This document shows, piece by piece, positions 33,766 through 39,519 of a DNA stretch of 39,519 bases. How positions within the stretch are numbered: the first letter of the stretch is position 1; each line of letters opens with the position of its first letter. This stretch comes from Elysia marginata (lineage: Eukaryota; Mollusca; Gastropoda; Plakobranchidae), in NCBI GenBank assembly GCA_019649035.1, contig BMAT01009977.1, positions 70,327 through 109,845 on the forward strand. Reading direction: 5' to 3'. Both the position numbers and the translations under genes were made by a program. The notes below the pieces were generated by a model. The model made no database searches. It saw only the letters and a list, made by a program, of their open reading frames with translations, and was not told the DNA's origin.

Positions 33766-35954
33766 ACTGTTCAATAGTTTGGCAGATATATTGATAACAA
33801 GGTTGGTAATTGTAGAGAGTGAGTGGGTTAGAGACACAAAGAAAAACAGAGAAATAAAGATGGGAAAAGAAAAACTAGAACAATTAGAATCTTATTGGTG
33901 AAGAATACAATGCTGAAGAAAAAAAAAAGATTAAATGATGACACAGAGGATGTTCATACCTGAGGTTGGAATCTAGGTCTTGAGACAAACTATGCTAAGG
34001 TTAGATATAATATATAATATAAATATAAAGATTGACAAAGAATTCTCTTTGATCAAGCAGCTAAGCAGCTTAAAGGTGAATACATACATGTCAACACAGA
34101 AGCAAGGGTTATAGATACTTTAAAAAATTATACATACATTCTATAGTAATACAGTTCTCCTTATTTATGCTTCTATCCGAACTTCTCTGTCACTCTTGCT
34201 CTCTTATTGTACGTGTCCTCTCTTTCTCTTTTTTATGTTCCGCAGTATTTTTTTTTTAATGTTCGCACATCCAATACAGTACTGCTCAGTTGCGTTATCA
34301 TATTTATCTCTCTGGCATTATCACCCACCTCCAACCACGTCCTTTGAATTCACAGATGTGTGTGAATAACGGCAGACACTGACCCCAGATATCTCAACGT
34401 TTCTATTTTGAGCTCACTGTAAATCTACCCGTCCATGCTATACGCAGGTGATAGTAATCATATTTATGTAGAAACGTGGAACACAATTCTCACTAGGTAT
34501 GAAAACATGTGACGTCATGCTAGCTGTAGCCAAGTCTGTGTTCTAAAGCTACTGTCAAAATTATTTTTTAAGACTGATATTAAAGTCTGTTCTTACCCAT
34601 CTGCTCCACTTGCTTTATATAGTACCACATCATGTTTTATATTGCCATTTTCTGACCCTATACTCGTATATCGGGAATGCGATTTTTAAGAGAGAATTAG
34701 AGTAGCCGTTCTTGGCTGAAAAGCATTTTTTTTCTAGATTTCATTTTTTCTTTCCTTCAAACGACTTAGTTTTGTCTTGATAATTTATCATAATTGACTA
34801 TTGAAATTTAAAACAATAAACCATCTTACTTTTGTAAGTCAAACACTTCATCAGCCAAAGCAATATCTTTTGTTTGTTCACTGTTTTGAAAGCCTAAATT
34901 CTTTATAATAACTATGTGGCATATTGGCTCTGTATTACGTGCTTTTAATGTTTCATACATATTTTTTTCTTTGTAAAACTAAAAGCTTAATGCTTACATG
35001 AGCTATTTTGTGTGGAGTGGAAGACAAAGGGGAATGTCATAAGCGACTGTTTATAGCTATTCAAGAACACCGTCCGAGGTCACCTGGAGACTGACTGTTA
35101 CAGTAGACGAGACTAAAGTTTTTGACAGCTTCTCATTTCATCAATTCAATGTGCACTCGGCCCACTGTATTCACAGGGTTGTAATTGTCAGGAGAGGCGG
35201 GGCAAGAATGTACGTAACGTCATATTTCTTTATGTTTAATGAGGAGATCTGAAGACCTAGAATTGCGCATTCTCCTTGGGAAAACCCGAACGCATTCGCG
35301 CTAGGAAGATCTTCAAGTTAAATAATCTTCACCATGTTTTGGCTTTTGCAAGGTTTCCTTATTATAGTTTAAAAAACTCATGGGAATTCTAATTCTTTTC
35401 TATACTTTAGAATTTAACAAAAGGGAAGGAGGGGGTGGGGGGTTTAAAAAAATTTTGCAACCAGGCCAAGCGACAGGCGTCTCAGCATCTTCTACTTTGT
35501 ATTACTCCATGGGCCGTAAAAGGGAACATAAGGTCAATTAAAGTGCTTGGTAATAAAGAACGACATCTACTGACCTTCTTTGAACAAACCCCTTCTGTTC
35601 TTAGTTCGAAGTTCTGCACCCCATAGTAATGATCAAAAGGCTTTTACTCTGATTAAAATCTGAAGGAATAAAGCTACAGACTTCAAAATTTTCCAGCAGG
35701 GTGGTATTCTTTTTTTTTTCTGAAATAGACATTATTCATGGGAACGCCCCTTTTCTATTCCTGTGATGCCTTGGAAAGTCCTTAACGATAGAACATCTTA
35801 CTTCATTCATAAAACCAGTCTTTCGCAGCATTTTTATCATGGTTCTTAGAGATGAAGTACTTCTCTTTCAGGTGTCTTTATGTTTGGAAAAATAAAAAAA
35901 AATAAATGCCAGATAAGCCTAGATCTAGATACAAACAGTCAGCAGGGTGTAGTG

Positions 35955-36243
35955 TTATTTGTTAGCCACACAACTTTGCTGCAGTATTCGCCTTCTTTGC
36001 CCCTTTGTGTGGGTCGATAAAAGGAGTCGTCTTATATTGGGAGTATAGGAGCAGTATAAGGTCTTCAGTGTTCTTCGCACACGGCATACTCAGAAAGATT
36101 GCCATTGCTCCGAGTGCTAAATCGAATCGATGCTGAGTGGGCACAAAGGAGCGAATAAAAACTTCTCTAGGCCGAGGTTCGAACCCGAGACAACTAGAGT
36201 AGTGCTCACGCGCTCTATGGATTGAGCAACCGCTCACGGGATT
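35955..36243 (-). mobile_element. tRNA-derived SINE
   Basis: On the - strand the head has an A-box-like TTGCTCAATCCATAGAGCG (about 36229-36211) and a B box GGTTCGAACC at 36185-36176, spaced as in a tRNA promoter for RNA polymerase III. A non-tRNA body of about 200 bp follows. The head no longer folds obviously as a tRNA. Exact ends and target-site duplication were not determined. Confidence 0.75.
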
Positions 36244-37104
36244 GTTGGTTGCATCAAAACGAGAACCCATTAAATTTTGGTCGTTAGCCCTCGCTAGTTT
36301 CTGTTTCGATTCACGTTTCATTATTTCAGTGACTTTTAAATAGGAAATTGTTTATATTTTGCGCTTGTTTATATTTTTCGCATGTTTATGAAGGTATTTT
36401 TAGCTCCATATATGGTTTAAATTCCATCATGCTCGCCTTATCTCTTCGTGTTTAGGGCAAACTCATCTTGATCATTTACTTTACCCAATATTGACCTCGG
36501 TTTGAGATTCTAAAAAATCGAAAAGTTTTTAAAATGATACTTTTCTAACAATTTTCCGACCTCCCAAGCTCTTGTCATACTAGACATCCCTTGACCCCCA
36601 TCTATAATACTTTTTTTTTTCTTTCTCTATTTAGCTCTGTCTAATTCTGTTTATCTCTTACCACACCCTCCAATCTCTATCTATCCTTTTAACCTGTATA
36701 ATGATAACGATAATGAAAGCATCTTTTTACCTTTACCTTCTTCCTATTATCCTACCCAAAATACCCCAGTAAACCTTTCCCACGCGCCCTGGACCAGAAC
36801 ACATATCTCCTGCTAATGCAATGGAGGAATAATGCCCTATAAACCAGTTTTTCACTGTTGCTATCAACGTGGGTCGACCCCCCTGCCTTGTAATTTAAAC
36901 ATAGAAATCTGTTCTACCATGTCAAATCCGCCTTGTAAGTAGCATCTTTGCACCCAGCTCTCTCGAAAATAAAATCGTAGGCCTATATCACATTGAAGAA
37001 TTGCACCCGTGCAAGACGCATACCTTTGCATGCGTATACCCCAAGGCGTGGTGCTCGTAATTAGACCCTATCGTACCTGACCTATTGCCACTCGGGTCTC
37101 ATTA

Positions 37105-37305
37105 ATCCGACGTGGACGCCTTGTCACCTTCTTGTACTGTTGCTGTAAGTTCTTTCCACTCTCTTCTCTTTAGTGCATCGTTTCTTAGTTTATCGGGGTC
37201 TTTTAGGCTTTTGAGGTTGAGAGATATTGATGTGCGCGAGAAGTCATTTTGTAATACAACAGTTAGTATAGTTGTTGGTCTTCTTTGATATTTGTCCCCT
37301 TGCAT
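37105..37305 (-). mobile_element. Probable LINE reverse transcriptase C-terminal tail
   Basis: The - strand frame reads 'YQRRPTTILTVVLQNDF', 'LKDPDKLRNDALKRREWKEL' and ends 'EGDKASTSD' stop. The R-R-P-T-T-x-L and 'R-x-x-A-x-x-R-x-x-W-x-x-L' pattern is that of a non-LTR retrotransposon C-terminus. Only this tail is seen, so the call is tentative. Confidence 0.45.
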
Positions 37306-39519
37306 ATGGAAAAAAAAAGGTTTATAGGTTTAATTTATTTTCGGAAATTTCGTTCTCTCTCCTTAAAATGTGCCCCAATAGGCCCCAAGATGTAGATGAT
37401 GGAAAGTGAGCGCTCGTTGCATTTTAGTTGGATATCTTACACCTAGCATTTTCTTAAAGTGGTTTTTGTGGAATACATTTAGTTGCTTTTCTTCGTAATC
37501 AAACAGTCACGAATAAAAGTCTATTGCTCGGCCGTTCTTGGCTTATCGGAAAAATGAACACAAGAATGATCCATCTGGATATAGTTCTGCTGGGTGGTAT
37601 TTCCATTTTGCATCTCAGCAAAGCTACCACTCTTGACGATTTCCCCACCTTTACAGCATACATTGTACCAACTATCTCATACTTGGGAATCTCTGAGTTT
37701 GATTTTTATCACGTTGTGTTGGCGACTTGACAAAATCAATGCAAATGAAACGTTTCGATGGTATGATAGTATTTTGTACCTGCGTATATTGCCCTTGTTT
37801 AAATTTAATTTTTTTTTCTTGCCATTTCTGTTAATGTGATAAATGTTGAGATCGGTCGAGAAATAAATGCTCTTGTCAGAAATGGTTATCACCAAGTTAC
37901 AACAGATGTCATCTCAGTCACAGTATTTTATCACCTGGGAGAATTTTAGTTTTAGAAAGTATTCTAATTTTTGTTTCAATCCTAGAAACAGGTACCGGGG
38001 AAAGTTCAGTGTGTCATGACCTTTTACAGGTTATGGAATCTCGTGTATTCTCACCAAGAATCACTAAAGATTGATTAATCACACTACCAGGGGTACAGAT
38101 TCTAAGGCTCGGCTAAGGATGCCGGTAACTTAAATGCTTTGAAAAAAAAAAGCGTGACGGTTTGTCTGTTGATATAAGGTGTAACCTTGTTCTAACTGCC
38201 GCGTTAATTGGCCAGTGTTCACATCTCCGAGTCATTAGCTGGTTATTAGTAGTCCCTCATCGGAAACTTTGGGAAGTTTATGGTAGTCATTGCGGTGCAC
38301 GAAACTGCATATTTTGTATTTCCTCGTGTTTCTGCTGCTCAATTCTTTGTGAAATTAGACAAGTTTACGATTCTTAGAGTGGTAATGTAATAAACTTAAG
38401 ACTTAAATTGGCTGTGTAAAACACGATAATTTATACTAAAATAGTAGCTAATGCCATTATGTCAAGAAGTAAACGATAAACGAGGTTTTTAAACTTTCAA
38501 ACATTTTGTATGTACAGCTTGCGCACGACTTTGGGGGGAAAGTTTTTAAAGGGAAACTCCTCAACCAACCCACCCTTCAGCAAATATGATAATAAAAAAG
38601 GAGTGCACACCCGCTGCTGTCAGTCACAGTTAGTGGTATTATACGCAACGATAACAAATCAAAGTAAACTTGCTACTCAAAACTGTGTGGTTATAAGATC
38701 CTGGAAAACAGAAAAACATATTTTAAACTATTTTTATAAACCTAAAAGTATTCATTTTCACTCTGTTAACATCATAAACATCCACCCCCCCACCCCAAAT
38801 TTTTTTTCTTCAATTTAGCGGGCGTTTCCTTTCGCATGGATTTCATCATCTTGTTTGAACTCATTTAAGTGTAAAACATTTTTTTACTCAATCTACCTTT
38901 TGCACTGTAATCTAAAACCACGTTTTAAATTATTTTTTTTTTGCGTACATTTTGTAAAAAAAACAAACAACAAATAAGTGATTTAAGGCGGAAAAAGAAG
39001 ACACTCCCCACACACGTTGGCAGTTTTTCTCGTATCTATTTCACACCTAGATCTAATTGAGCTGCGTTGATTTGCGCAAGGTTCACAGAGTAAACTGAAC
39101 TTTTCTTTAGGTTACTATAGACAGCTAGAGTTGATATTATTGAGCAAACAAATAAAAAAGAGGTGTTAAATGGTTCATTTTCAGTGCGATGGGAAGTAGA
39201 TATGCTATTTATCAGCAAGTGTACCTAAGAAAACATACTTATTAGTGCAGGACTTTTACTTGCTTGTAGATAAGACATCTAATCTAGATCTTGTTTTAGA
39301 TAAAGACCCAAGTTAACGAGAAAATAGTTCTCTTAGCACTTTTTTGACACAAAAAAAAGGAACTAGTTCATGTCAATTGAATCTCTTTGAACTTATCTAT
39401 GGTGATGTAAACGTCCTAAAGGAGATTCCTGGTCATCTATGTCTACTATCGGTCTCATCTTTACAGATGAAAAGACGTAACGAAGTGGAACACAAGATGC
39501 ACTGAAAGATTACATAAAC

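Larger units (their letters stand above)
33445..39519. other. Presumed intron or upstream region of the spondin gene; no exon found
   Basis: The missing spondin first half, reeler domain and signal peptide were searched for on the - strand and not seen. The stretch contains a GATA/GACA repeat, a tRNA-type SINE and a LINE tail, and otherwise AT-rich unique-looking DNA. Short open frames (for example 37524-37730 +) have no supporting context. Confidence 0.55.

Noticed and set aside
37524-37730. 68-codon + strand frame with a hydrophobic start resembling a signal peptide
   Set aside because: No splice context or domain match; AT-rich DNA often yields hydrophobic frames.
33445-39519. Search for the spondin first half, reeler domain and signal peptide
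   Set aside because: No - strand segment with matching motifs and splice sites was found; these exons probably lie beyond the right edge.
1-39519. CRISPR arrays, bacterial operons, prophage, tRNA and rRNA genes
   Set aside because: None seen. The window is eukaryotic, and the only tRNA-like sequence is the SINE head.

Overview
This is a eukaryotic window, AT-rich and intron-dense. I infer a lophotrochozoan, most likely a gastropod mollusc, from the short exons in long AT-rich introns, the frequent ACATGT/TACATGTAC words, a Kunitz-containing F-spondin gene, and non-LTR retrotransposon tails of the kind common in marine invertebrates. Nothing bacterial (operons, ribosome binding sites, CRISPR) is present. 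Most long open frames in the window are chance frames; the real coding sequence is in short exons joined here by splice sites and reading phase.

Two convergent genes can be reconstructed. (1) Left, + strand: the 3' end of a gene whose last six exons (794-4523) join in phase into 276 codons including the stop. They encode a HAT/TPR-like helical-repeat C-terminus most like the nuclear exosome adaptor ZFC3H1. Two more upstream exons (239-343, 471-494) are phase-compatible candidates. (2) Right, - strand: an F-spondin (spondin-1) homologue. Eleven exons (33444 down to 22570) join without a phase conflict into 641 codons plus stop: second half of the spondin domain, TSR1, TSR2, a Kunitz inhibitor domain, a long Met/Lys/Arg/Glu-rich segment, TSR3 and TSR4. 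The signal peptide, reeler domain and first half of the spondin domain are not found and should lie further right. A twelfth exon (18115-18068) offers an alternative 15-residue C-terminal tail.

Between the genes (about 5.5-18 kb) lies non-coding DNA with at least three small terminal-inverted-repeat elements that look like relatives of pogo/Tigger-type transposons, a 96-bp tandem duplication, a 21-bp minisatellite, a long degenerate ATCA-type satellite and a large inverted repeat. The spondin introns hold decayed LINE 3' ends, all on the gene's strand, one of them split and duplicated around a 375-bp assembly gap, plus GAT-rich microsatellites. The right end (33.4-39.5 kb) is presumed intron or upstream sequence with a tRNA-derived SINE and another LINE tail.

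The most unusual feature is the spondin gene's Met-rich basic/acidic segment between the Kunitz domain and the last two TSRs, which ends in eight consecutive arginines. It may be an undescribed cleavage and matrix-binding module in a secreted axon-guidance/matrix protein.
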